A program made the position numbers and the translations under genes. Under the pieces are notes generated by a model. It ran no database searches. It was not told the DNA's origin and saw only the letters and a program-made list of their open reading frames with translations. DNA of 64,000 nucleotides from positions 149,685,317-149,749,316 of the forward strand of contig CM037584.1 of assembly GCA_021018995.1 (NCBI GenBank), written 5' to 3'. Each line of letters starts with the position of its first letter. Positions within the stretch are counted from its first letter, which is position 1. This document shows positions 33,481-45,631 of this stretch, piece after piece. The stretch comes from Chloranthus sessilifolius (lineage: Eukaryota > Streptophyta > Magnoliopsida > Chloranthales > Chloranthaceae).

Positions 33481-34450
33481 TTAACATGGCACGACTTGTG
33501 GTCCGTGCTTTCTTGCCAAAGTTGTGAGGAGTGAGTACCTCAAAGGGCTCTTCCTATCAATGTCAAACTTGGCTCTTAAGAGGGTCAGAATGAGTCTTCC
33601 AAAGGGAGGCCAGCAATCTTCATTCCTTTTTACCTTGGCACTCACATCACCATTGCTTTCAGATCGACATGGGGGCATTGAAGAATTGCCCTTAGAGAAG
33701 TGAAAGAGGGCTTCTAAGATGGGGGTTCGCTCTCTTGGGTGTGCCCAGAACATAAAAACTCTCTCGGAGTATGGAATCCATCGAGAGATATTGCGGGCAT
33801 CTCTTCTCACTATTGATTGCCCGTAACCCACCATGCCCCGTGTCAAATGGGCAGCCATATCTCTGAAAGAGGCAACTTCAGAGCGATCAAGGGTCCATCG
33901 AGTTGAATTGAAAAGGTATCCCTAGGGCATGTCCAATGTCCTCGCAGATCCTTAAGTCACAGCTTGTCTATAAAATAACTAGGGTTGGCACATCAAGATG
34001 TTCCTCTCGTGACTGTGGTGAGGTTACGATACCAGCCTTTGTCATCCTTGGGTAAATTTTCTCGTGTAATGGAGTGAGGATGGTCGAGGAAGCCTCCTGA
34101 GATATCTTAAAGATAGCACTAATCGGGTTTGGAGGAGAAAAAGTTTCATCCACCAATAGCTCGGTATGAGCTTACGGGCATCAATGAATGGGTTAGGCAA
34201 AACCAAAGGCATGGGTAATGGGACACAGACTGGGCTCGAGGCGTTGGGTGGGCTCCTCATGGCGTATTTTTTTTTCTTTTTCAACCCTATCTGCTTTGTC
34301 CATTGAAAGTTTCTCTTTGCGACTTCTTGGCTTTGCCTTTGGCTTTTGGGGTGTTTTGGTGTCTTCTTGGTCAAGATTTAGGGAACATGGCAGAGATTTC
34401 GGTTTTCCCATATTTAAAATGGCCTCAAATGTAGCTTAAGTACCAAAGAA
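33481..34450 (-). pseudogene. Element E 3' reading frame, unassigned
   Basis: Broken minus-strand coding sequence. Segment 34411-34193 is basic (KPKAKPRSRKEKLSMDKADR); it continues in another frame (34156-33968: ...PRMTKAGIVTSPQSREEHLD) and ends with 33858-33481 (MAAHLTRGMVGYGQSIVRRD...). The codon-like text and order suggest one former protein. Athila-type elements carry an extra 3' frame sometimes called env-like, but I cannot confirm this identity. No membrane segment is obvious in these pieces. Confidence 0.4.
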
Positions 34451-34599
34451 TCAGAAAGAATAAGAGAAGCGCCATCGATCCGAGGGTTTCCTCCTGTGAG
34501 TTTCTTTGCTCTCAAAAGATCGCGCTGTGATCTACACCTTTGATTTTGACAAGAGAAAAGGCAGAGGATTAGAATAGATGGTGGAGTCTTTACCTTGCG

Positions 34600-35300
34600 A
34601 AATGTTTGTAAAGACTCCTCCACCACTCATCAATGATGTCAACATGGAAACATTCCTCACAGAGAATTGAGGTTGAGTATGACATTATACACATTCAATT
34701 TAACTTTCATATTTCCAAAAGACACCTCCATGATGCGGACTGCATTGAATGCATGCATTAGTCAGAGCGAATGGTCTTCCCATAATGACAGGATGGATGG
34801 CGTGGTACTTTTGGTTGGTTCCATGTCCAACACCAAAAAGTCGGAGGTAGAAAACTTGTCTACTCCTACCAAAACATCTTCAATCAACCCCATAGGTTTC
34901 CTTTCGGATCTGTCATTCAGTAACACCACTTGAGTGGGTTTCAATTCTCCCAAACCTAGCTTCTCATAAGCAGGCGGTTGACACTAGCACCAGATCTAGC
35001 AAGGCTTTCTCAATGGTGTGCTCCCCAATGATGCAGGGATTGTGGGGATTCGGTCTTGCATCTTAGGTGGTGTTGCAATTGATAGCACTTGGTTGATTTT
35101 CTCCACAAAGGCCTTCTTGGATAAATGTATCCTAGATTGCCTTTTGTGGTGCACACCTCTTTGAGAAATTTTGCATAAGCGGGGACCTGTTTGATTGCAT
35201 CAAAGTAGGTAGATTAATTTTAACTTGCTTGAATGTCTCCATCATTTCCTCAATTTTGTGTTTCCTTTGTCAAAGGAGAAACCGACTTCATTGCATGGGG
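34600..35300 (-). pseudogene. gag-pro: Gag end and protease of element E (Athila type), disrupted
   Basis: On the minus strand: ETFKQVKINLPTL and YAKFLKEVCTTKGNL, then an RSGASVNRL area matching the protease active site (normally DLGASVN; the Asp codon is lost), then MGELKPTQVVLLNDRS (34953), IEDVLVGVDKF and DFLVLDMEP, ending in a frame change where GRPFL is expected (about 34775). The order and phrases are standard for Athila-type Gag-Pro. RT should follow but is deleted. Confidence 0.75.
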
Positions 35301-36029
35301 AAATGGGAGGTGAGGAACAAATTTCTCCTCCTCATCTTTTCAACAATTTTGTTATTTTTCTGCTTTTCATTTTTTGAATTTTCGATGTAAATCAACGTAC
35401 CATATTGCTATCCAAATTGTTTTTACTTGTTTTGGATCACCGCTCAACAAGAGCCCTTATTTACTCTTCTGAAAATAATGAGAAACAACTCGTAGATTTT
35501 CTATTTGTGTTTTCAACTTCTTTTATTTTGTATTTGGTTTTGTAAAAAAATCAGCATGCCTAAAAGATGCAATAATTATAATCAAAACAAACATTAAACA
35601 TGTTGAGCTCTGGTTCTCAAGAATTTAAAATAGAAAATGAATGCAAAGGAGAAGGATGCAAACTCAAGCGGATCTGCTCCACTTTGGTCCAGATGCTCCT
35701 TGTTGGACTCTGCTCCGGATCGCAAACATCCAAAACTGCAGTTACCTTATTCAAGTATTGACAAAAATAAAAGAAAAACTCAAAGCACGCCCAAATTTGA
35801 CAAAAGACAAAAGAGTGGCGGCGATTTATTCAAATAACTAGAAGGCAAGAATAAAACTCGGAAAAAAAAAAAAAATTACTGCTGCGAAAACAAAGCAGGT
35901 TTTCTATACAAAATATGTAGACATTTAATCAAGCACTTGGAATGCAAAGTGCGTTTAAAGAAAAAATTAAAATAAAAATCAAATCTACAAAATAAAAAAA
36001 CTTAGGTCTACCTATTTTAGAACAAACTT
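35301..36029 (-). other. Element E leader region, gag mostly deleted
   Basis: AT-rich, about 0.7 kb, between the primer site and the surviving gag end. Only short frames in either strand; most of gag is missing. Confidence 0.5.
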
Positions 36030-36046
36030 CCCCGGCAACGGCGCCA
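36030..36046 (-). other. Element E primer binding site
   Basis: On the minus strand TGGCGCCGTTGCCGGGG, six bases after the LTR. This is the primer-site sequence widely seen in Athila-type and related plant gypsy elements. Confidence 0.8.
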
Positions 36047-36052
36047 AAAACT

Positions 36053-37929
36053 TGTTGTCGCTCCAAGTGTGCCAAAAATGTGTGCAAAAATTAAAGAAAT
36101 AAAGAATGCTAAATTATATGGATGTTAACTTATGAAAGGGATATCAACACATTGGGGCTAACACTGGCCTGCAAGATCAGGGCCAATTGTAGCAAGTTTT
36201 AAAAGTAAGTATTTCAAGATCGTCCACAGAGAAGTTTGTCTAAAATGAGAGATAAACCTCCAGATCTGTGCTACCAGATCTGGCTCTATAATTATCTAAA
36301 ATAAAGAATAGATAAAAGAGAGTGTTGGGTTTTGTCACGTTTAACTAAAAGCAAATAAAGAAAAGAACTAACTACGTGATCCAGATCCGAGTTGTGGAGG
36401 TGTTTAAAATAAGACAAATGCTGAAATAATAGCTTCATGTATTTTAGCCTTTGAATTTTAATGGAGAATCTGTAGTTCAGAGCGAGATTCAATCTTCATC
36501 GCTACCAAAGAGATGTAAGAGAAATAAATCCGAATTAAGGAATAGGTTTAGACTTATGGTCTGATTTGTCATGCATCATCGCCTAGTCAGTGGCCTATTC
36601 TTTATTTCTGAACATGAACATCATCAGTAAATGCCGCTTGAATTAGGTTACCAACGCTAATTCGCACAGGATGATGAATTAAGGGAAGTTGGATGCGGAT
36701 GAGTGAATCTAAAGAAGTCTAATGCACTAAGGTGAACATTCGAACCCTCGACATGACTCCAATGGAGAAGACACAAATTACAACCTTTTAAAATCCAGCG
36801 TTACAATTACTGAGCACGGCTTCTTAGAGAGCCCTCGGACTTCTCGATCTGAGCTTCTCGAAGCCCTCAGTTCTGATCTTGAATCCGAACTTGGAAGTAC
36901 AAATCACTGCAATGGCTCTCAAAGGTAAAATACAAGAAGGGATTACAGGGAATCGGATGAGCTTCTCGACCGAATGGGGAAACAGAGATGAAAACTCTAA
37001 AATGGATACCCAAATTGGGCAAATGGTTCGTCTATTTATAGTTTTCCTAAAGCCATTTCGGATGTGTATCAACCAATCGAATTGGATAGATCTGTATCAA
37101 CCAATAGGAGTCGAGCACCGGGATCCGGATCTGTTACGGCCAATCGAAATGCTTGATCTGGTTCACCAATCAGAAAGCAGAGGCATCAATTCGTTATGTA
37201 ATTCAAAAATCTGTTTGAGCTTCTAGAAGTTCCCCGCCAAGTAATTTCATCTTTGGGTGTTCACATGGGGTGGAATATGCCTTTGGTTCGTGCTCGAATC
37301 TTCCGAATGTCCTTGGGTTTTAAACGCATTGGGGCGCTGCAAAGTTTCTGAAATACCCTTGGACGGTTGCAAATCCCGAATGCCATTTCGCATAGTTTAA
37401 GGGCTTTTTCGCAAAGTAGTTTGGCTCCAGAATCTCTCTTCGCAAAGCATTTTGGCTCCTCGCAAAGCATTTTGGCTTCAGGAGATCTTTTCGCAAAGGA
37501 CTTTGGCTTCAGGAGATCTTTTCGCAAAGGACTTCTCTTCTTTTCGCAGAGCATTTTGGCTTCAGGAGGTCTTTTCGCAAAGGACTTCTCTTCTTTTCGC
37601 AAAGTTCAAAGTTCTTTGCGAATAGTAGATGTCCTTTGCGAATTGAACTTTTAGCTTCCATTCTTCTTTGCGAATGGATCCTTCTTCTTCTTCAGGTCTT
37701 TTCTTGCTCTTTTAGGACCTTTTTAGCCATTGCTGAGGCTATTTCTTCACTCCCTCTTTGGGTTTGACATGAGTTGTCAGCTTTTTGATCATTTTAGGAT
37801 GGTTTTCGGATTTGGACCTGTCTTTTTGGTTAGCTGCAATATGAACACTAAAGCACTTATTTAGTCCTCTCAAGGGTCTTTCAAGGCTCATGTTTAGGGG
37901 TAAAAAATGGTATTTTTCACTACTTATCA
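36053..37929 (-). repeat. Element E right LTR (5' LTR on the minus strand)
   Basis: Same ends as the left LTR. Holds the fuller version of the TTCGCAAAGGACTT / TTTTGGCTTCAGGAG word array (37390-37640). The reading frames over this array (both strands) come from its internal repetition. Confidence 0.9.
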
Positions 37930-37934
37930 ATATG

Positions 37935-39932
37935 CTCTTGCAAGAATTCGATATCACTTACATCACACAGAAGTCGATCAAAGGACAAGTAATCGCGGAT
38001 TACCTCGCAGATCTCCCACTCTCGAGTGATGAGCCCGTATATGCAGATTTCCCTGATGAAGACTTACTCACAATTCATAACGAAGAGCCCGATAAGACCT
38101 CATGGACCCTTTATTTTGACGGTGTGCTAAATCACAAAGTAAAAGACATTGGGATAGTCCTCTTAAGCCTGGAAGGAGTTGCCATACCTAAGGCTTTTCA
38201 ATTAGATTTTCCTGTCACTAATAATGTCGCAAAATATAAAGCTTTCATAGCTAGACTATGAGCAACACTATAATTAGGTATTAAATAATTAAAAACTATT
38301 GGTGATTCCAAGCTAGTAATCTCGCAAGTTATAGGAGAATGGAAAACCAAGGAAAGAAGAGTAATGACATAGCTAGAAATCACTTAATATTTAGTAAAGG
38401 AATTTAAAAGAATCATTTTCATGCACATCCCTAGATTAGAAAATGAGCTCGCGGACTCCCTTGCCACGTTAGCCTCGGTCATCCAGATACCCATCGGATA
38501 AAATACCAAGACCTTCTTCATCAAAAATTTGACAGTACCCACCCACGAGGTAGTATGGACCGTTAAGAGAGAACTATCAATCCTCCCCATCGGCACAGGA
38601 CCAAAAGAAGCAATCACTCTGGAAAAGCATGTCAAGTCAACAACCAAAGTCGCTATGCTCAAATTTGAAAATTCACCAACCGATGATGGACAGCCATGAT
38701 ATTTTGACATCTGGAACTTCTTGAAGCATCAGCACATCCCTCCATACGCCACGAAAATCGAACAGAAGACTATAAGGAACTGATGTACCCAATTCTGCAT
38801 ACTCGGCGAAATACTATACAAAGAAGCCTTCACCAAAGGAGTATTGATACGATGTGTCACAACCGCCGAAGGACAATATATCATCCGAGAAGTACACACC
38901 AGTACTTGCGGTGCCCACGCCGATAAATAGAGACTCACCGATAAAATTACAAAATAAGGCTACTTCTGGCCGACAATGATAAGAGATTGGCACCTCTATG
39001 TCAAACTCTGCAAGCAATGTTAAGAATATGCTGCACTTACCAAAGCTCCATCAGTTGCATTAAATACTATGACCTTGCCATGGCCGTTTTCGATGTGGGC
39101 CTTCGATGTCATCGGACCTTTCACAGACACAGTTGGGAATACTCACAAGCACACGTTCATACTTATGGCAACCGAATACTACACCAAATGGGAAAAAGTT
39201 GAATCTTATGTCAGAATCACCGCTTCAACACTCGTAAGGTTTATCATTCGGAATATCATCACTAGGTTTAAAGTACCCAGGATGTTTGTCACTGATAATG
39301 GACCACAGTTTATCACAGAGAAGACGAAGAAATTATGCAAGAAGTTTAGTATCGATCTACGCCACTCATCACCATTCTACTCTCAATGAAATGGACAAGT
39401 AGAAGCTACGAATAAATAGCTGATTCAAATTTTAAAACATATAGTAGAAACAAGCAATGGAGCAGACTGGCCTGAATGACTACTAGAAATACTCTGGGCC
39501 TATAGGACCTCTATTCGTACGACCACTAGCCAAACTCCCTAACTCCTTACCTACGAGATGGAGGCAGTCCTACCATACAAGATACAAGTACCATTCTTAC
39601 AGATTCAACTCGATGATGAGCTATCCTTAGACGAGAGGAGAATTGCCCTACTCGTGCAGCTAGAGTAACTTGATAAAACACGTCTAAGGGCAGCTGATCA
39701 CGCTCAGGTATATCAGAGGAGAGTGGCCAGGGCTTATGATAGAAAGTCCTCGAACGAACCTTTAATATCGAAAAATTAGTCTTGAAGGCCCTTCCAAAAG
39801 AAAAATTGAAACGGAACTGGGAAGGCCCTTATGTTATAATAGCTGCATATCTTGGAAATGCATACAAACTGGCGAGCCAAGATGGGGAAGAACTCCGTAG
39901 TCCTTAGAATGCCATGTACCTTAGAAAATAAT
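37935..39932 (+). pseudogene. pol: Second RNase H and integrase of element C, disrupted
   Basis: Resumes directly after E: LLQEFDITYITQKSIKGQ then a second RNase H, WTLYFDGVLNHKV (38102 on), typical of Tat/Ogre elements. Integrase: zinc-finger remnant (H...CGAH, then KLCKQC at about 39001), core AFDVIGPFTD (about 39099; catalytic D), VTDNGPQF (about 39288; second D), and NGQVEATNK after a stop at 39388 (catalytic E). C-terminal part YQRRVARAYDRK (about 39711) before the end near 39927. Many stops (e.g. 38260, 38272, 38698, 39019, 39417). The DDE triad codons survive although the frame is dead. Confidence 0.8.
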
Positions 39933-41440
39933 ACCCTTAGCCCTGTAATCATCACATCATGTGGTTAAATACTTATACTTAGCACCCCCGTAGTCGTTAC
40001 GACCCATTCATTAGTCGTACGTCATCAATTTATAGAGTATCCTTAAGACCTCCAATTTATCGCCCACTTTCTTACTTAGGCAATCTGATTGAAGGACTAG
40101 TGACCTATCTAACCTCTTTCAAAAGTATAAGTAACATTCAATTCTCATTTCTCCTTCCCCGCCATTGGAGGAGACATTAGAGTAGAAAAAAAAATAAAGA
40201 TGCTAGGTTTAATCAAAACTTATTATTCTTGCGCTAGCAGGATGCTTTCAAAAATACATATATCAAATAAAAAATTAAGTGAGAGTATTACGACGAATGA
40301 ACAAGTCAATGAGCTCAGGGAAACATAAGCAGACTTTGAGGACATCTCTGATGAATTTACTGGAAGTGTATAAGCAAGCTGCAAGGGCATCCTTGATGTC
40401 CCTATACTACTAGATGTTGTCGTAAGGTGGCGGGAGGAGGATAAACTCCTGCTAACCATAAAATGTGAGAATTTGATGGTGCCGAAACATGACGAAGAGC
40501 TCAATCATGGCACCCTGTATTCCTCTGAGAAAAATATTGTTACTTACCCCTTTTGGAAAGTATTAGATACAAACTATTTCCCACATCACTGAGCCTCCCC
40601 CCCCTCTTCTACTTTTTTCGGATGATAAATCAAAAGCCTTACAGGATACTCCCAAAAATGAAATTGAAAACTGATGAATGATGACTGATGCAATCACTTA
40701 CTATACCTATCGTACTTCTTCCTAACAACTAGGGATAGGATGATCACCACCCTAAGATAGACCCCCGGCATACAACTAACCTAGTCAAAGAGACCTCCCT
40801 CGGTTCGATGACAGTACCGATCAACCTTTCTTCAAAACTAACTCACCAAATACTCATAACTGCTTAAAGACCCAAAGTGCTTATCTAAAGCCCAGAAAAG
40901 CTCCATTGCATCTGCACACTGAGGCATTTTTTTAGATTAGAAGCAGAATCATCTTAGAAGCGCCTACGCGTCCACAAAGAAGATGCGAAATAACGAAGTC
41001 ACCATCTAGAGAATGCTATCGAAGATACTATACTGTCGATCCTACCACGCTCCTACACTGGGGCTTATTTATTTTTTATTTTTATTACTCTAGTTATTTG
41101 CTTTCCCTGTTACATTATTTTTTTCAAATAAAAAAATCAAAAAAAAAAAGGGAGAAAAAAAGAGAAGAAAAAAAGAGCATATATATCCATCTTTTACTAT
41201 TAGACCTCGGTCTGAGACACTCACCCCCCTTGACAACTAGCAAGGGGGAGAACAAAAATTACTGATAGCATTACCTGTACCTGTGCTCGTACCAAGCAAC
41301 CTTCAACCATCACCAGGCCAGCTCAGGAAGCATCCAAGTCCAAATGACGGTCGACGGCACTAAAGAAACTAAAAAGCGAAAGATAAATGCAAGAGGTAAT
41401 CAAAGGGAAAGGAGTCGATCAGGTACATCTAAGCCGAAAA
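39933..41440. other. Element C spacer after pol
   Basis: About 1.5 kb with no supported gene. Purine-rich low-complexity A-tracts at 41110-41180 and a (TA)n run at 41446-41469. The short minus frame 40504-40223 has no recognisable domain. Confidence 0.5.
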
Positions 41441-41445
41441 ATCTC

Positions 41446-41469
41446 CATATATATATATATATATATATA
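41446..41469. repeat. (AT)n microsatellite
   Basis: About 12 AT dinucleotides, just beyond the putative 3' end of the antisense gene. Confidence 0.85.
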
Positions 41470-41497
41470 AATTTTCTTTCTTTTTACACTTGTCACC

Positions 41498-41511
41498 GGG
41501 GGCATCCCCCC
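41498..41511 (-). other. 3'-end hairpin, copy 1
   Basis: Minus strand GGGGG-GATG-CCCCC. About 200 bases beyond the stop codon of the PMD gene, within sequence of the type CCCCGGTGACAAG. Matches copies at 46486 and 47452. Confidence 0.55.
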
Positions 41512-41705
41512 TGTATGTACAATGCACACACATAATGAAAAAAAACACACACACACCCCTACTCCCTACGCCGCCATTGGGATGGACGAGCACCATTGTC
41601 CCCAGTATCATTAGCTCGAAGGTCAGTAGATTGGTCCTCCGAAAATACAATCTCAGCACCTGAAGTCCTCAGAACCTCTAGACGACGCAGCCTCGCTACA
41701 GAGTC

Positions 41706-44700
41706 TCACTTACTCATCTGTCTAACAGACCGCCTCGATTGAGAATGAGGAGGATACCCCACAAGAATCTCATGAATGACAGAATCCTCACGAGCATCAC
41801 CCCTGACACGATCACATGACGTGTGACAAGACCACCTAGCCGAGGAACCCGTAGCCCTCGACTCTGATCCATCAAGCTGACTAGCCAACCTACGCACCCC
41901 CCGCTCACTCCTCGTCAGACGATACTGCAGCTGATCCACCTGCATCATCCAACATGCCGCCTCCAGTGCCTCAGCCTGAGTCTTCTGTGCAACCATCATC
42001 TAGATGAATAGGTTATCGCGACTCTGCATCTCCCTAAGGATCTGTCTACCTCGGGAGTGGCGCGAACTCGCGCCTCCGGTAGACGCGCCTCCTCAAGTTG
42101 ACGAACTTGCATAACCAGACCAAGTCAAAGAAAACTAATATGTATATGAATATAAAAAAAGAAACTTTGAAAAAAAGAGTCATACCAGATCCAGCCTCTC
42201 CTCCAAAAGTTGCTCAATGGTCGTAGCAGTCACTGGATCAACAGGAGGCACAGAGGGAACAACAGACATAGGCGACTGTAATAAGAACAAACAAATATAT
42301 CAGACAACACTATAATGACAAATAAACTATTAACATAATGACTAGAACATTCCTGAGAAGGATAGGAGCAGACCCCTGAGGGGGAGCCGTAGAAGCGGAG
42401 TCCGGAATAGCCTGCACAACACCAAACAAGCCAACACAAAATATGTCAGAACAAATAAGACAAAATAACCTCAACTGAAGTACACCAAACCAAAAACTAT
42501 ACCTGACTCTCGGGATGTAGAGAGGCAGCAGTCGCCTCCCTCGTCTGGAAGTCCTCGACAATCTGACGCTAAAAGACCAACATAATGTTAGTAAACTATT
42601 AAGAAAGCGAAACAATAACACCCGATAAACTAATATAATTATACAAATGAGTCAAAAGATTGAATGGAACCTACCCAGTGCTCTAGCTTGTCCCGAAGCT
42701 GAGCCATCACTGGATCCTCCCGACTGGAGGAAGCAACTGAAGATGGATCAAGCGCTGGAGTGGGACCTCCAGCAGCAAGCTCGGCTCTCTAGGAATAACA
42801 ATAAATACATCAGTTGGCAAGCGCACAATGCTAATGATTAATAAAATGAAGTTCATATAGAACTTGCCAATCAATCAATCTAAGATCACAAACTGGCCTC
42901 CACCTCTCAGCCGGCCTGCTGCTTACTGCATAGTAGCCAGATCATCGCCACGTGACTGGTGACCTCGGCCTCCCTCTTGGACTGCCCAAAATAAAATAAG
43001 ACACTGCAACTATGTCAGAACGACTGGATGACCAAGTCCACATAATACATAAACAATTAGACCAATAAGTTAACTACCAAGAGCAGTTGAGTCTCCGCTA
43101 GCCGAACCCCCAACTCATCCTTTGTTCCCCTAGCCTGAGCAACCGAGAGGGCTAAGGAGTGCAACATCTCCTCATTCAGATGAGGAGCACACCCCATCTG
43201 CTCCATCACCCTATGGAGGGCGTCTAACACCCCTTAGACACTCACTGTGAGATGGCCCTCCTCCAACGTGGCCAGTCTCTCCCTCAATGCAGATGCCGAC
43301 TCCGGCCCACCAATCGTGAAAGAACCACTCCCATGGAAGGGATGTGTGAAGAGGCACCAACCACCCAATGCACTAAACCATCTCCTATACTCTCGGACAT
43401 CTGCCTCATCACACACCCATGTCACCCTGGTCTCCCCAGCTCTGAAATCGGCCATCTGAAGTGCCATCCACTCCGCAAAGTTCTGGCCAGGGGGACCGGT
43501 CATCCTCTTCGCCACCCTGTGGCGAATCTCCGGAGGGACTCCCTGAGCGAGCCCGAGCTGCTGCACCGCTCCCGCCTGAGATAGGTGGATCCTCTCCACT
43601 TTCTCAAAACAATGGACCCATATGTCCACGTCGAAGAAGGGCTGGCCAGACTGAATCACTGGCACACCCCCCATCCTCCTCGGCCGCGTATGGCCTCCAA
43701 ATCACCTACAACCAAACAAGCAAGCCAACCCATCAATGAATCCTTAGAGCCTGAAAACTCAAAATAAAACAAAACAAAATGAACGCATAGTAGTATATAC
43801 CTGCCTCGCATGCATGTCCTCAAAGAGGCCCCACGCGGTCTGAAGATCGGAAGACCAACAGCGACCTCACACTGCTGCCCTCCACACATGCATCTGTGGA
43901 AACGTGAACATCACCTCCAACGGAACCCTCGGACGAAGAAAAGCAAAATGATCATACGCTCAAAACTAAAAAAAATAATAATAAAAGAAATGTTGAATAG
44001 CTGCTACAAAAAAATAAAATAGAGACACCATGACACCAATTAACCAAAACTCACTTGGAGGATGGGAAGGAAACCTCCGATCATCGCGACGCCCCGTCCC
44101 CAATGATAAAGTTGCTCATAGATATGCACCAATACGACTGCACCCCATGCGTAAGTAGGGACCCGATCCAAGTCCTTGAGAACCATAAAAAATAACTCGG
44201 TGACGCTTCCCCGAGTCGAAGAAGAAAAGAGTACTGCACCGAGGAAGTGCATTAAGAATGCTTGAAGCACTCTATCCGCAGCCAACCCCAACTCAACTAT
44301 GGGCTCCCGACCTACAAGCACCAGGCAATGCGCCTCATAAGACACTCGTGCCTCTGAATGGCCTCTCAGAGGGATGAAGCCACCAGCAAATGTATCAAAG
44401 AACCAAGTGACTCGAACTACACCTGGCCCTGATCCACACGACCTATACGATACACCCAAAATCTCCTCGCACATTGCCAAATACTCTCCTGCCATCCGCC
44501 TCGTGATCGGCTCACCCTTAAAATGAAGACCGATAATACGGACCTAGTCCTCTAGAGTTGGCAACATCATATCAACTGGAATGTGAAGTGCCTGATGCTC
44601 CTCCATTCACCTCTCCAAGATCGCCTCAATCAAACAACGATCTACCTAAAAGGGCTCCAACTCCAGGATCGGCCTAAAGCCAAAAGACACCAACTGTGCT

Positions 44701-45451
44701 CGCTGAAACTCCAGCAAGGCACGATACCAAGTATGAGATTCGGTCCACGCCGAGTTGATAGCCAGTTGCGAGGGCTCCTATCGAATAAAACAACGAGCAA
44801 TAAAAAAATAATGACAATAAGACTAACACACATACCTATGATGCGAGACAGACAGATCTACCAAGAAGCCAATGAAATGTACCAAAACACATAATGACAA
44901 TTCATAACAAACACATAAAACATGATAAGAACAACAAAACAGAAATGTGACATATCTCTCGATACGGTCATGATGCATGAGTGAGCATACAATCAATGAT
45001 CAATGCAGGTTCGACATAAATTAAAAAAGGGTTTCCAGATCCTAATAAGTCTATGTCATAACTTAAACACCTAGAAAAAATGAAGGAATTCTTGCTCACA
45101 GGTACCTACCCAACCTCGAGCAAAGAAATCCTCCAGCAGGAAGTGTCTGTGATCCCGACTCTCCTCACCCTGGTGCTCCTCAGCCTCATCCTCAGCTCTC
45201 TCATCATCAACTCTCTCACCCTCAACCCTCTCACCCTCATCCTCAGCAACACTCAGCTCAATCTTAGGTACCTCCTCCCTAACCACCACCTGGTCACCCT
45301 CTTGTACCTCCTCTCTAACTATCTCCCCGATGTCCTCCTCCATGACAACAACGCCGGTCCAAGCCTCGGAAGTCTCACCTATCTCCCCCATCATTATCCT
45401 CTCCAATTCAGAAATAGAGAGATTGTGCCTACCAATACCCTCACCCTCCAT
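41706..45451 (-). pseudogene. Antisense, intron-rich plant mobile domain (PMD) gene inside element C
   Basis: A minus-strand gene with its own TATA box. Exon 1 (45451-45100): acidic leader MEGEGIGRHNLSISELER..., donor CCT|GTGAGC. Exon 2 (44777-44055; acceptor CGATAG): PMD core with RMAGEYLAMCEEILGVSYRS, LKDLDRVPTYAWGAVVLVHI and GFLPILQ, donor CAA|GTGAGT. Exon 3 (about 43937-43801): FTFPQMHVW... to HARQ|GTATAT. Exon 4 (43705 to about 43246): VIWRPYAAEED, then WVHCFEKVERIHLSQAGAVQ. About six short exons follow, giving a coiled-coil, Glu/Gln/Ala-rich tail, ending RRSVRQMSK at 41706. PMD proteins occur in plants both as genes and in transposons. Stops (TGG/CAG to TAG or TGA near 44642, 44600, 44550 and 43865) and a frame slip at a G run near 43670 show decay. 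Exon limits are read by eye. Function in the element is unknown. Confidence 0.7.
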
Positions 45452-45621
45452 CCTAAAAGAAAGAGCTCAAAAAATTAAAGTGAATGAAAGAAGCGGCGCC
45501 TGAAACGGATGACTGGATCACGAGATATCATGAAAGCATGAAAACTAGAGTGCAAAGAAACAAGGAAATAAAGAATCAAAGACCAAAATGGATAGCACGA
45601 AAAAAATGAAAAGTTTTTGAA

Positions 45622-45631
45622 CTATTTATAG
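45622..45631 (-). promoter_or_regulatory. TATA box of the antisense PMD gene
   Basis: Minus strand CTATAAATAG, a textbook plant TATA box, about 170 bases before the ATG at 45451 with no intervening ATG apparent near it. Supports independent antisense transcription rather than read-through. Confidence 0.6.

Larger units (their letters stand above)
29758..37929 (-). mobile_element. Element 'E': Athila-type deletion derivative
   Basis: LTRs 29758-31608 and 36053-37929 with perfect duplication ATATG (29753-29757, 37930-37934). The primer site beside the right LTR and the polypurine tract beside the left LTR put it on the minus strand. The 4.4-kb interior has the end of gag, a protease and an unassigned 3' reading frame, but no RT, RNase H or integrase. 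The protease text (YAKFLKEVCTTK, GELKPTQVVLL) is of Athila type. It splits the RNase H of element C at codon ARWHM. Confidence 0.85.

Noticed and set aside
34667..34933. 88-codon plus-strand frame
   Set aside because: Complement of the Athila-type protease of element E, whose motifs read on the minus strand.
37890..37934. Apparent N-terminus of the 123-codon frame containing the second RNase H
   Set aside because: The first codons lie in the LTR of E; the coding sequence of C only resumes at 37935.
43247..43767. Several plus-strand frames over the PMD exon 4 region
   Set aside because: Shadows of the minus-strand exon; they lack any recognisable motif and share its GC-rich composition.
45080..45478. 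132-codon plus-strand frame rich in Leu/Thr/Ser
   Set aside because: It is the complement of exon 1 of the antisense gene, which has the acidic composition, TATA box and splice donor expected of the real strand.
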